Positions 8,264-15,786 are shown, counted from the stretch's first letter. The stretch is 24,593 nt of DNA from CANGTU01 sp046336655 (GCA_046336655.1 JBKDGH010000156.1:1-24593); one strand, 5' to 3'. The notes: generated from the letters alone by a model not told the origin. Numbers and translations: made by a program.

Positions 8264-9534
8264 ATATTGCGGTTTTCGGTTTAGGCTACGTGGGCGTGGT
8301 CAACATGGCGTGCTTCTCGAAACTCGGGCACACGGTGTGGGGCTGCGACATCAAAAGCCAAAAGGTGGATGCAGTTCGCTCGGGCAAAAGTCCCATTTAC
8401 GAGCCCGGTATAGATGAGCTCCTTTCAGCCGGTATCAAAAGCGGAAGCATTCACGCCACCACCGACGCTGCACAGGTAGTGATGGCTACCGACCTCGCGC
8501 TGGTATGCGTGGGCACGCCGAGTCAGGCGGATGGCACTGTGAATCTCGACTTCACCGTCAATACGACACTCGAACTCGCCGGACACCTCAAGGTGAGTGA
8601 TGGCAATTACACCATCGTATACCGCAGCACCATTCCGCCCGGAACCATTGAGCAGCACATTTCACCTGTGTTAGAGCGCGTGCTCGGAGAAGACATGGCC
8701 CGTGTGCGTGTAGCTTTTCTTCCTGAGTTTTTGAGAGAAGGAAGTGCCGTGAATGATTTTTTCAATTGCTCGCGCATTGTGATTGGCGCCTCGGGTGAGC
8801 GCAATGAATTGCTGCATGAACTCATGTCATACAGCGCCGATATTCCGATTGTCTACACGGACTATCGCACAGCGGAGTTTGTGAAATACGTGGACAATGC
8901 TTTTCACGCGATGAAAATCGCTTTTGTGAACGAGGCCTATACAATAGGGTCAGCGTATGGTGTGGACGTGCAGACGGCCAATCAGATATTTCTGATGGAC
9001 AAGCACCTCAACGTGGCGGAGACCTATCTGCGTCCGGGCTTGCCCTTTGGTGGCTCGTGCCTCCCCAAAGACATGCGCGCAATCAATCATCTTGCACAAC
9101 AGCAAGGGCTCGACCTTCCTGTGATGCGTGGCATCCTGCAAACCAATGCCGACCAGCTCAAGAGACTTGAAGAGCGAATAGTCCAGAGCGGAGCAAAACG
9201 CGTGGCCATGTTCGGACTCACCTTCAAAAGCGGCACCGATGACGTGCGCGAGAGTCCGATGCTCTACCTCGCATCAGCTCTTGGTTCGCGGGACATAGCG
9301 CTCACCGTATATGACGCCGACATCAACCTCACCACGCTGCGCATTGAGCAGCCGGGTGTCGTGAAATACATTGTCACCGACCCCTCGAAAGCCTTTGCCG
9401 GCGCGGAACTCGTGGTGGTGTGTAAAAAAGGCTTTGGCAATCTCCTCTCCCATTTGCCGAAGGCAGCGCGCGTATTCAACTTCTACAACCAGGAAGTATT
9501 TGCGGTGGAGAACGAACAGGCACGACTCTATTAG
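8260..9534 (+). CDS. Nucleotide-sugar 6-dehydrogenase, GDP-mannose type most likely
   Basis: 424 residues, ATG overlapping the glycosyltransferase stop. The enzyme oxidises the C6 hydroxyl of a nucleotide sugar to a carboxylate in two NAD steps. Visible features are the NAD-binding GLGYVG at residues 7-12, VGTPSQADG (~84-92), YRSTIPPGT (~121-129), PEFLREG (155-161), the catalytic lysine region VKYVDNAFHAMK (K219), and the nucleophile in GGSCLPKD (C267, D271). The last part has FGLTFKSGTDDVRESP, binding the second nucleotide. Cysteine position, overall length and blocks such as SGKSPIYEPG and RPGLPFGGSCLPKDMRAI resemble AlgD (GDP-mannose 6-dehydrogenase) more than typical UDP-glucose dehydrogenases, but the two cannot be separated with certainty by eye. 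The product, GDP-mannuronate or UDP-glucuronate, would feed an acidic exopolysaccharide or glycolipid. No polymerase or flippase genes are adjacent. Confidence 0.9.
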   Translation: MNIAVFGLGYVGVVNMACFSKLGHTVWGCDIKSQKVDAVRSGKSPIYEPGIDELLSAGIKSGSIHATTDAAQVVMATDLALVCVGTPSQADGTVNLDFTVNTTLELAGHLKVSDGNYTIVYRSTIPPGTIEQHISPVLERVLGEDMARVRVAFLPEFLREGSAVNDFFNCSRIVIGASGERNELLHELMSYSADIPIVYTDYRTAEFVKYVDNAFHAMKIAFVNEAYTIGSAYGVDVQTANQIFLMDKHLNVAETYLRPGLPFGGSCLPKDMRAINHLAQQQGLDLPVMRGILQTNADQLKRLEERIVQSGAKRVAMFGLTFKSGTDDVRESPMLYLASALGSRDIALTVYDADINLTTLRIEQPGVVKYIVTDPSKAFAGAELVVVCKKGFGNLLSHLPKAARVFNFYNQEVFAVENEQARLY

Positions 9535-9571
9535 ACGCGGGACGCAGAGTCTGAATCCCGATTGCTTCTAG

Positions 9572-10081
9572 CTACTTCACATAACCTATTGCTTTTCGCG
9601 GTGGAGAGGGCGGCTGCAATAGTTCACGAAGCGCAGAGAATATAAGCTCGATTTCTTTCGATTGGTCAACAGTCTGTCGCTCCAATTGCTCCAACCGAAG
9701 TAAAATATCCTGCTGCGTAATGAGCATTTCACGCATTCTTGCGAAAACCCGAATGATTCGGATATTCACTTCAATTGCAATCGGCGTTGATAATATGCCA
9801 GATAGCATAGCAACTCCTTGCTCTGTAAATGCTTTTGGAAGGTAACGCCTGCCACCCCAACTTGAGGTCACATTTTGTGACCTCAAGTGTTCAAACTCTT
9901 CGTGAGTCAGCTCGAACATGAAATCCTCCGGAAATCGTTCAATGTTTCGTTTAACGGCCTGGTTGAACGCCTTTGTTTCAATGCCGTACAAAGCGGCAAG
10001 GTCCTGGTCCAACATCACTTTTTGTCCTCGAAGGAGATGGATTCTCTCGAGAATTGTGGTTTCGGGCGCTGGTGCAATCAT
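9572..10081 (-). CDS. ORF6N domain-containing protein
   Basis: 169 residues from the ATG at 10081; an in-frame start at 10111 would add ten residues (MWRISRILVT) that do not belong to the domain. The ORF6N domain starts with ILERIHLLRGQKVMLDQDLAALYGI and continues through FPEDFMFELTHEEFEHL to the hallmark RRYLPKAFTEQGVAMLSGIL. The C-terminal third is a probable coiled coil (EMLITQQDILLRLEQLERQTVDQSKEIELIF). The domain is named for phage proteins and is thought to bind DNA; many bacterial copies are lone chromosomal genes of unknown function, often of mobile origin. It is convergent with the dehydrogenase gene, separated by 37 bp, and divergent from carA. A perfect 12-bp inverted repeat sits within the coding sequence (9861-9887). 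No other phage genes are present. Confidence 0.88.
   Translation of the reverse strand: MIAPAPETTILERIHLLRGQKVMLDQDLAALYGIETKAFNQAVKRNIERFPEDFMFELTHEEFEHLRSQNVTSSWGGRRYLPKAFTEQGVAMLSGILSTPIAIEVNIRIIRVFARMREMLITQQDILLRLEQLERQTVDQSKEIELIFSALRELLQPPSPPRKAIGYVK
9861..9887. repeat. Perfect 12-bp inverted repeat with 3-nt spacer inside the ORF6N gene
   Basis: Left arm CTTGAGGTCACA (9861-9872), spacer TTT, right arm TGTGACCTCAAG (9876-9887). It encodes the LRSQNVTS segment between two conserved parts of the ORF6N domain. The mRNA would form a strong 12-bp hairpin; as DNA it resembles an operator-like palindrome. Confidence 0.75.
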
Positions 10082-10238
10082 GGTCACCAAAATGCGCGAT
10101 ATTCGCCACATTCAGCAACACTTCAGGCCTATAACCAATGCCATACAATGCGCATGCTACCGCATTTGGAATGGCATGTACCGGATAAAATGGATAACCT
10201 GTTGATAATCGTCACGGCGGCATGGCATTGAACAGGCC

Positions 10239-10246
10239 TATTTTTG
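10239..10246 (+). promoter_or_regulatory. Possible -7 element (TAnnTTTG) directly before carA
   Basis: TATTTTTG fits the Bacteroidota -7 consensus TAnnTTTG. It ends 7 bp before the carA ATG, so a transcript from it would be nearly leaderless. No TTG lies at the usual 17-23 bp upstream (the nearest are clearly too close or too far), so support is partial. Confidence 0.3.
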
Positions 10247-10253
10247 CCCTTTA

Positions 10254-11357
10254 ATGGCACGAGTGATTCAACCCGCGGTGTTGGTCCTTCAGGACGGCAC
10301 TGTTTTCCACGGTAAATCCTGCGGAATTATCGGCACCACCACCGGCGAGATTGCGTTCAACACCGCAATGACCGGCTATCAGGAAGTCTTTACCGACCCA
10401 TCGTACTTCGGACAAGTGCTTGTGATGGCCACCGCTCACATCGGCAACTACGGCGTGCATGCGGAAGAGGTGGAATCTGACACCTGTAAAATAGCCGGTG
10501 TAGTCATCAAGAAATTCTCCGACATCGCGAGCCGTGAAGGATCGTCAGGAACTCTGCAGGACTATCTCGAGCGGGATGGCAAAGTAGGTATCTGCGACGT
10601 GGATACCCGCGCGCTGGTGCGGCACATCCGTCAGGCCGGCGCCATGAACTGCATCATCTCTTCTGAAACGACAGACGTGGATGCGCTGAAAGCAAAACTC
10701 GCTGCTGTGCCGTCCATGGACGGACTTGAGCTCAGCTCTTACGTAGCCTGTAAAGAGCCGTTCTTCTTCGGCGATGAACAGGCTCCTCATCGCGTTGCCG
10801 TGCTTGATTTCGGGGTGAAACGGAACATCCTCCGTTGCCTTGCGGAGCGCGGCGCCTACATGAAAGTATTTCCGCTGGATGCAACCGCCGCTGACGTGCT
10901 CGCATGGAAACCCGATGGCATTATGTTCAGCAATGGCCCGGGTGACCCATCAGCCATGCCACACAGCATCGCGCTGGTGGGCGAACTGATCGAGTCAGGA
11001 ATACCCTGCTTCGGTATTTGTCTGGGGCATCAAATCATCGGACTGAGTCAGGGGCTGAAGACCATAAAGATGTTCAACGGCCATCGCGGTATCAATCACC
11101 CGGTGAAAAACCTGATCACGGGCAAGGCAGAAATCACCAGCCAGAACCACGGCTTTGTGATCTCACCGGAATCCATCGCTGCCAACCCGAATGTGGAAGT
11201 GACGCATGTGCATCTCAACGACAAAACCATCGCTGGAATCCGTTTGAAAAACCGCCCCGTGTTCAGCGTACAGTATCATCCTGAGGCCAGCGCTGGTCCG
11301 CATGATTCGAGATATCTGTTCGATGAGTTTATCGGGCAGCTCGCAGTGGTGCATTGA
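10254..11357 (+). CDS. carA: Carbamoyl-phosphate synthase small subunit (glutaminase)
   Basis: 367 residues, close to the usual 360-390. It hydrolyses glutamine and passes ammonia to CarB for carbamoyl phosphate, the precursor of pyrimidines and arginine, in the cytoplasm. The N-terminal CPSase domain shows LVLQDGTVFHGKSCG, GEIAFNTAMTGYQEVFTDPSY and the CDVDTRALVRHIR block (residues ~114-126). The C-terminal class I glutaminase domain has SNGPGDP (226-232), the nucleophile C256 in GICLGHQI, and H342 and E344 in YHPEAS, so the triad is complete. The start is the ATG at 10254, 7 bp after a TAnnTTTG-like element. carB is not next to it; the following gene is an unrelated lipoprotein with its own promoter, so carA appears to be transcribed alone. 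Confidence 0.97.
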   Translation: MARVIQPAVLVLQDGTVFHGKSCGIIGTTTGEIAFNTAMTGYQEVFTDPSYFGQVLVMATAHIGNYGVHAEEVESDTCKIAGVVIKKFSDIASREGSSGTLQDYLERDGKVGICDVDTRALVRHIRQAGAMNCIISSETTDVDALKAKLAAVPSMDGLELSSYVACKEPFFFGDEQAPHRVAVLDFGVKRNILRCLAERGAYMKVFPLDATAADVLAWKPDGIMFSNGPGDPSAMPHSIALVGELIESGIPCFGICLGHQIIGLSQGLKTIKMFNGHRGINHPVKNLITGKAEITSQNHGFVISPESIAANPNVEVTHVHLNDKTIAGIRLKNRPVFSVQYHPEASAGPHDSRYLFDEFIGQLAVVH

Positions 11358-11390
11358 TTGTAATACACCGTTCTTCTGGCATTACTTTTG
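11358..11390 (+). promoter_or_regulatory. Bacteroidota-type promoter of the small lipoprotein gene
   Basis: TTG at 11358-11360, a 22-bp spacer, then TACTTTTG at 11383-11390, matching TTG-N17-23-TAnnTTTG. It sits 24 bp upstream of the lipoprotein ATG at 11415 and begins immediately after the carA stop. Confidence 0.6.
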
Positions 11391-11414
11391 GCAATCATCC
11401 TTAAACTGAATGCT

Positions 11415-12092
11415 ATGAAGTATTTCTTTTCCCTCACCGCGATTGTCCTTTTTCTTGCTTCTTGTGTTACAGAAGATAGCTCATCCGTGGATCAGTCACG
11501 CATCTGGACCAACTACACCGTAGAATACAATGCCGCAGAAAACCTGACCAAAGCCACTGCGCAGTTCCGTTTCGGCAATTCGGTTGGAACGGTGCTCGAA
11601 CTCTCAGATCCGGCTGAGGTGAGTGCCAACGGACAAAACCTTATTTTCAATAATGTTCTTGCGCCTTATTCGTATGACTTTGTAGGATTGGTGGAACCTG
11701 TGGCATTTACCTACAGTGATACCGAAGGCAACGTATTCAACAATTCGGTGAATGTTCCGGCGCCTGTAACCCTCCCTTCAACGGTAACCGAAATCTCAAA
11801 ATCACAGGCGTTTCTGCTCTATTGGGAGGGAGATGCCCTCGGTCCGAATGAAATCATGTACGTGTACATCCAGGAGCAGAACGGAACGGACATCCGGTTG
11901 TCGTTTGCTGCGGACACCGGCGATGAATACATCACCATCTCCACTTCTGAGCTGCAGGACTTAAATACCGGCCCGGCGAATCTTCGTCTGGAGCGCGCGT
12001 TTGTCACATCATCGCTCATTGACCCTGGTGCAGGCGGACGTATTAATGCCACGTACAAATCACCGGTGTACGCGATCCAGATTGTGAATTGA
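11415..12092 (+). CDS. Hypothetical lipoprotein
   Basis: 225 residues from the ATG at 11415, which begins a lipoprotein signal, MKYFFSLTAIVLFLASC, with the acylated cysteine at residue 17. An in-frame start at 11388 would lie within the promoter. The mature part is rich in Ser, Thr, Asn and acidic residues with alternating hydrophobics, which suggests an all-beta fold anchored to a membrane. I see no enzyme motif and do not recognise the family. VTEDSSSVDQS after the cysteine places a Val at +2 and two acidic residues soon after; acidic residues near the lipid anchor favour surface export in some Bacteroidota, but the pattern here is not a strict match. The gene converges with the T9SS remnant, with only 9 bp between the stops and no clear terminator. 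Confidence 0.75.
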   Translation: MKYFFSLTAIVLFLASCVTEDSSSVDQSRIWTNYTVEYNAAENLTKATAQFRFGNSVGTVLELSDPAEVSANGQNLIFNNVLAPYSYDFVGLVEPVAFTYSDTEGNVFNNSVNVPAPVTLPSTVTEISKSQAFLLYWEGDALGPNEIMYVYIQEQNGTDIRLSFAADTGDEYITISTSELQDLNTGPANLRLERAFVTSSLIDPGAGGRINATYKSPVYAIQIVN

Positions 12093-12101
12093 TCAGAGGA
12101 A

Positions 12102-12563
12102 TTAAGGCACAATAACGATCCGCACGGATTGTCCGCCGGATTCAGCCATATATATACCGGGCAAGGCATCCGGAATTTCAATCCGGTTGCCCCCGAGTGA
12201 ACGGAACTGCACTTCACTTCCGCTAACATCATGAATCCGGAGCGAATGGATTTCCTTCAATCCTTCAATGCGGAATTGTCCGCGTCCCGGATTGGGGAAT
12301 ACCGAAATCGAAAGGCTTTCCGTTTTATTCACTGCGCGCACCACGGAGAGCTCCTGAGCCCCGTTAAAGTCCGTCTGCCGGATGCGGTAATACGACACGC
12401 CGGGCAGCGGATTTTCATCCTTCCAGGTATATGATCTCGGATGCAGACTATTCCCTGCAGCGTCACGTTCGTATCGAATGAAAATGTTGTTTGCGGATTC
12501 GCAGGACGAGCAGTGCTTCCGGCGCCCGACACAATCTGCCAGTTGACGAATTCCATGCAGTAC
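12102..12563 (-). pseudogene. Start-less remnant with C-terminal T9SS type A sorting domain
   Basis: The frame is open from a TGA at 12564-12566 to the stop at 12102, about 153 codons, but has no ATG near its beginning. The readable part begins about AAGNSLHPRSYTWKDENPLPG and VSYYRIRQTDFNG, the stereotyped stretch that precedes T9SS sorting domains. The domain itself follows: SISVFPNPGRGQFRIEG, VSGSEVQFRSL, a proline- and glycine-bearing IPDALPGIYM, then RIVIVP at the end. In intact proteins this targets a large exported protein to the outer membrane, where it is cut and attached to the cell surface. Here the body and signal peptide are missing, and the alternative frame (12329-12589) offers no continuation I recognise. 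It most likely remains from deletion of a larger cargo gene. Confidence 0.7.
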
Positions 12564-12580
12564 TCATTGAAACGCCAAAG

Positions 12581-12600
12581 AATAAACACAGGTGTTTATT
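12581..12600 (-). terminator. 20-bp palindrome, possible weak terminator after the anti-sigma-like gene
   Basis: AATAAACAC-AG-GTGTTTATT, perfect 9-bp arms, 53-72 bp after the stop at 12653 on the minus strand. The transcript continues CTTTGG, so the U-tract is poor. It could equally be a protein-binding palindrome. Confidence 0.35.
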
Positions 12601-12652
12601 ACGCAACCCATTCCCGTCATTCCTGCAAAGCCAGCGGAAGCAACCGCCGGAC

Positions 12653-13708
12653 TCAATGCTTATTTAGCCGCTGGAGTTCAAGTGAGGCCTCTTTGGACAT
12701 TTTACCACCTTCTGCACTCAGTTTCTCGAGAATCTGGATAGCCTCCTCGGTGCTGTTAAGAGACGCAAGCGTCAAAGCCAGATGGAACCGCGTATTGTCC
12801 TTGTGCGTGGGTACCAGCACACTCATCGCATGCCTGAAGCCTTCCTCAGCTTCGGAATACCGACCGAGATGGTAATGGCACATGGGTACAAAAAAAGTGG
12901 CATTGGCATCATCAGGATATGTTTCCCTTAACCATTGAAACGCTTTTTCTGCTTCATCAAAATTCCCGGATTCATAGGCATCCAGACAGCCCTTGAGGAA
13001 CTGGAGATAACTCTCACCTCCCTCATACTTCGTTCCCCCGGAAAGCACCACTTCTGTGAAATCCGGGAAACCGCTGGTGTATGCGTCTGAATAGTCCAGG
13101 ACCTTATGGCCATTGACATAAGTTACGCTTGCTGCAATGAGGCTGGAAGAGACACTCAAATCAGGCTGTCCGGTGCGGGCATCTTTCTCATCCGCATCAG
13201 ATTTTCCTGACTGGCCGGTAATCTCTTTTGCGGAGGATATTGCGGCATCCCGGCCTGCTTCTTTGTGCGAAATGTGAGTGCTATCCGTGATTTCCTCAAC
13301 CCCGGAATCATTCTCTTTAATTTCCGAAGGAGATGCCACCTCTTCTGACCCTTTCTGAGCCGTTTGCTGGTGTTCTGTCATTTTTCCGGAATGACTGAGC
13401 ACAACCCACACAATCACACCACCGATAACTGTTGCGCCAGTGATGACACCTGCAAGCCAACCATTCAGCTGCCATTTGAACCAAGTCCTGCGAGCTGAAG
13501 AAACCGGAGCAGCCACATCGGAAAAAACGTCAGCGGCGGGTGGCAGCGCATAAAACGACGGAACGCGTTCAAATCCCTCGAGCGCATCAGCCATCACAGG
13601 ATCTTCCAGCGCCAGCGATTCTATTTCGTGGCATCTGCTCGCTGTAAGTGTACCGTTATGGTATTGCTCGAGCTCCTCAAGCGACGGGTATTTGATGGTG
13701 TTTTTCAT
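12653..13708 (-). CDS. Membrane-anchored anti-sigma-like protein with TPR-type C-terminus
   Basis: 351 residues. The first ~50 residues, with YPSLEELEQYHNGTLT and LALEDPVMADALEGFE, match the cytoplasmic start of Bacteroidota anti-sigma-like proteins (H/Y-G-L...LEDP..ADALEG). One transmembrane helix follows at about 83-105 (GWLAGVITGATVIGGVIVWVV), then a long acidic, Ser-rich low-complexity linker (~110-190). The C-terminal part (~230-351) contains tetratricopeptide-like helices: LDAYESGNFDEAEKAFQWL, HYHLGRYSEAEEGFRHAM and LASLNSTEEAIQILEKL. No zinc HxxxCxxC anti-sigma motif is seen. Its start overlaps the sigma factor stop (ATGA, 13705-13708), so the pair is translationally coupled. I infer that it holds the sigma factor at the membrane and senses something in the periplasm through the TPR part. 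Confidence 0.75.
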   Translation of the reverse strand: MKNTIKYPSLEELEQYHNGTLTASRCHEIESLALEDPVMADALEGFERVPSFYALPPAADVFSDVAAPVSSARRTWFKWQLNGWLAGVITGATVIGGVIVWVVLSHSGKMTEHQQTAQKGSEEVASPSEIKENDSGVEEITDSTHISHKEAGRDAAISSAKEITGQSGKSDADEKDARTGQPDLSVSSSLIAASVTYVNGHKVLDYSDAYTSGFPDFTEVVLSGGTKYEGGESYLQFLKGCLDAYESGNFDEAEKAFQWLRETYPDDANATFFVPMCHYHLGRYSEAEEGFRHAMSVLVPTHKDNTRFHLALTLASLNSTEEAIQILEKLSAEGGKMSKEASLELQRLNKH

Positions 13709-14253
13709 GCCGTTTTCTTCATTAATTGGCGCAGCCGTCTTCTTCCATTTTGAACATGCGACCTCACTTCGTCAAAAGTGAGAGATGCCGCCTCGGAGAT
13801 GTGTTTGTAACTCATTTGTCTGAAATAAAACGACTCAATGCAGAAGCGCTGCATTTCGGGTAGCTCACTGAGTGCAGTGCGCAGATAACACAGCCATTCC
13901 TCGGACGTTTGCGCTTGCTCATCAACTGGTTCGTGTAACTCCGACTGCTTTTCGCGAAGGATGTCAAGAAATCGTTTCTGGCGTTCGAGCACATTGAAAC
14001 ACTTGTTTCGGGCGACTACGTGGAGCCATGCCGGAACGCTATTGATTTCATCTGTTTTCCATTTCTCCAAAGCCCCGGTAAATACCTCAATGGTAACATC
14101 CTCTGCATCTTCTCGATTGCCCAAATACTTCAGGCACACGCCGAGCACAAGATGGCTGTATCGCGTATACAACTGCGAAATACAGGCAGAATCACCGGAT
14201 TTCCGGTACCTGAGCAGCAACACATCATCATTTAAGTCCTTCAAATTGCGCAT
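13705..14253 (-). CDS. ECF-type RNA polymerase sigma factor
   Basis: 182 residues from the ATG at 14253; an in-frame ATG at 14289 would add 12 residues before the conserved part. Sigma region 2 is recognisable: LYTRYSHLVLGVCLKYLGNREDAEDVTIEVF, then VPAWLHVVARNKCFNVLERQKR, the DNA-melting and -10 recognition part. Region 4 is LSELPEMQRFCIESFYFRQMSYKHISEAASLTFDEVRSHVQNGRRRLRQ, a helix-turn-helix for the -35 element. There is no sigma 3 domain, as expected of ECF factors. It directs RNA polymerase to a small regulon. It is coupled by a 4-bp overlap to the anti-sigma-like gene and follows a T9SS cargo gene on the same strand with a gap of only about 50 bp. Targets cannot be deduced from this window. 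Confidence 0.9.
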   Translation of the reverse strand: MRNLKDLNDDVLLLRYRKSGDSACISQLYTRYSHLVLGVCLKYLGNREDAEDVTIEVFTGALEKWKTDEINSVPAWLHVVARNKCFNVLERQKRFLDILREKQSELHEPVDEQAQTSEEWLCYLRTALSELPEMQRFCIESFYFRQMSYKHISEAASLTFDEVRSHVQNGRRRLRQLMKKTA

Positions 14254-14303
14254 AGGCTTGGCGGACAGTATTGCATGAGATAAAGACACATCATCATCTG
14301 AGC

Positions 14304-14927
14304 TCAGGACTTGATTATCCTCAGAGACCGGCTATTGCCGTCTAACAATAAATATACTCCATCCGGCAAATGCGACATATCGATAACTCGGGTGGGCGCC
14401 GAAGAAGCTACAATCAGTTTTCCGTAACTGTTGAACAACCGGTAGCCATGAATCAATTCATCGCAAAACAACATACCTGTTGTAGGATTTGGATAAAGTA
14501 TCAAAGCTGAATTTGCCGGCTTCTCAGTGACTGATACCGCTTCGCACAAAATTGTATCCACATCCTGATAGGTCAGCGTATGAAACGTCTCGTTGGTAAA
14601 AATCGGTTCGTTGTAATCGAAGTAGATGCGGGCGTCATTCAAGGCAACAGTACCTTCAGGCACATTGGCTTTGGGCGTAATCTGATAAAACAAATAGCCC
14701 TGACTGGCTTCTGCATTGCTCGAACTATCCGGCAACATGATATTCTCAAACCGAAAGCGCAGTTCACCGTTAACGAGTTCAGTTATCATGGGATGGCTTG
14801 AATGGAGCGAATTGAAGGAAGTGAGGTCGAATGCCGTGTCTACCGGACAATACACATGCACGAATGTAGCGGCCGTGGTACCTGTATTCTGAAAGCGCAC
14901 ACGATAGGTAATGGGTTCAGTGGCCGA
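14304..14927 (-). pseudogene. 3' half of broken T9SS cargo gene: conserved C-terminal region plus sorting domain
   Basis: The recognisable protein starts at about ATEPITYRVRFQNTGT and runs without a stop to 14304. It contains the conserved repeat region found before the sorting domain in many Bacteroidota surface proteins: VRFQNTGTTAATFVHVYCPVD, SLHSSHPMITELVNGELRFRFENIMLPDS, GYLFYQITPKANVPEGT and IYFDYNEPIFTNETFHT. A T9SS type A sorting domain follows (ALILYPNPTTGMLFCDE, LPDGVYLLL, SLRIIKS). The upstream half is in another frame, and the codons between are readable only in that frame, so this part has no start codon or signal of its own. It is probably not translated unless ribosomes re-enter. 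Confidence 0.7.
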
Positions 14928-15609
14928 TACAATCACCTTCGCTTGAGAATTTTGCAAGGTATAACCCCGAGTAAGGATTGCTCCAATGCACATTGGCATC
15001 ATTTGCCAGCGTGACCGCCCCCCCGTATCTCCCAACCAGCGTAACCTCATCCTCCGCGTTCACTCTGACCGCATGGGGCACGTTAAATGAGGAGTTATCA
15101 TTTTGCAAGGTTCTCACCCACTCCACTCCACCTTCCGGATTCAACTTGAGAAGGTAAGTACTTCGTTGTATGGTAAACTGAGTGTAATCATCCCCTTCAA
15201 TTTCAGGTGTGAAATCAACCATCCCCCGAAAATATCCGGTCACATAGGTGTTACCTGCCCCGTCTGTATCCAGAGATACTAGCAGTTGATACGAGCCACC
15301 GATGTTCTCATCCCAGCCATCCAGGTAATGCGTCCATATAATTGTTCCGGTTGAGTCATGACGCGTGATACAGCTATTGATATTATCAGTTCGCATCAGA
15401 TCCCCGGCTGCAACAAAACCACCATCCGGAGTTACTGCCAGTCCATTCACATACGAATGCCACCAGCTAGGTCCTTCCATTATAGGAGCCGGGCTGACCC
15501 ATTCAGTGGCCCATACCGGTGAAAATTGAGCATTTCCGGAAAGGGCGTGAATAATCATGGCCACAATGGCAATTGCTCGCCTCAGGCAAATCATCGTTAC
15601 AGTTTTCAT
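14917..15609 (-). pseudogene. 5' half of broken T9SS cargo gene: signal peptide and truncated beta-propeller
   Basis: 230 residues from the ATG at 15609, which begins a signal peptide: MKTVTMICLRR, a hydrophobic core, then GNAQ. An upstream in-frame ATG (15666) would bury it. The mature part has repeats typical of Bacteroidota SBBP-like propellers: VNGLAVTPDGGFVAAGDL, DTDGAGNTYVTGYFRGMVDF, STYLLKLNPEGGVEWVRTLQ, VRVNAEDEVTLVGRYGGAV and LYLAKFSSEGDCIG. It then stops at 14917, where the next repeat should begin. Only about three blades are present, whereas such proteins normally have more before the C-terminal region. The remainder of the protein continues in another frame at 14927, so the gene carries a frame change and probably an internal deletion at about 14920-14930. 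As it stands the product would be exported but could not be sorted by T9SS. Confidence 0.7.
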
Positions 15610-15786
15610 GGCAAAATTTGGATTGGTTTCGCCTGAGATTGCTTCCATCGGCATGGTCCGAATCACTCAGGCTTGACGAAATGACAAGCGGGAATTCAGA
15701 AATGCATACGAAGGCAAACGATTTTGTATCTGGAGGCCTGGAGCTGGAGAATCTCACATCAGAATGCCTCCGAAACAGGGCCCAAT

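Noticed and set aside
9533..9570. Terminator after the nucleotide-sugar dehydrogenase
   Set aside because: Only a 5-bp CGGGA/TCCCG stem with a long loop and no T run; not enough support.
9572..10081. Prophage or phage remnant around the ORF6N gene
   Set aside because: No integrase, structural or lysis genes and no attachment repeats are seen; neighbours are ordinary metabolic genes.
12329..12589. 86-codon minus-strand frame as a gene
   Set aside because: It overlaps the T9SS remnant in another frame, and the C-terminal half is plainly the shadow of the recognised sorting-domain sequence.
14917..14960. Programmed ribosomal frameshift joining the two T9SS halves
   Set aside because: No slippery heptamer with a following structure was recognised, and the joined product would still lack a large part of the propeller. 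Mutation or assembly error is simpler.
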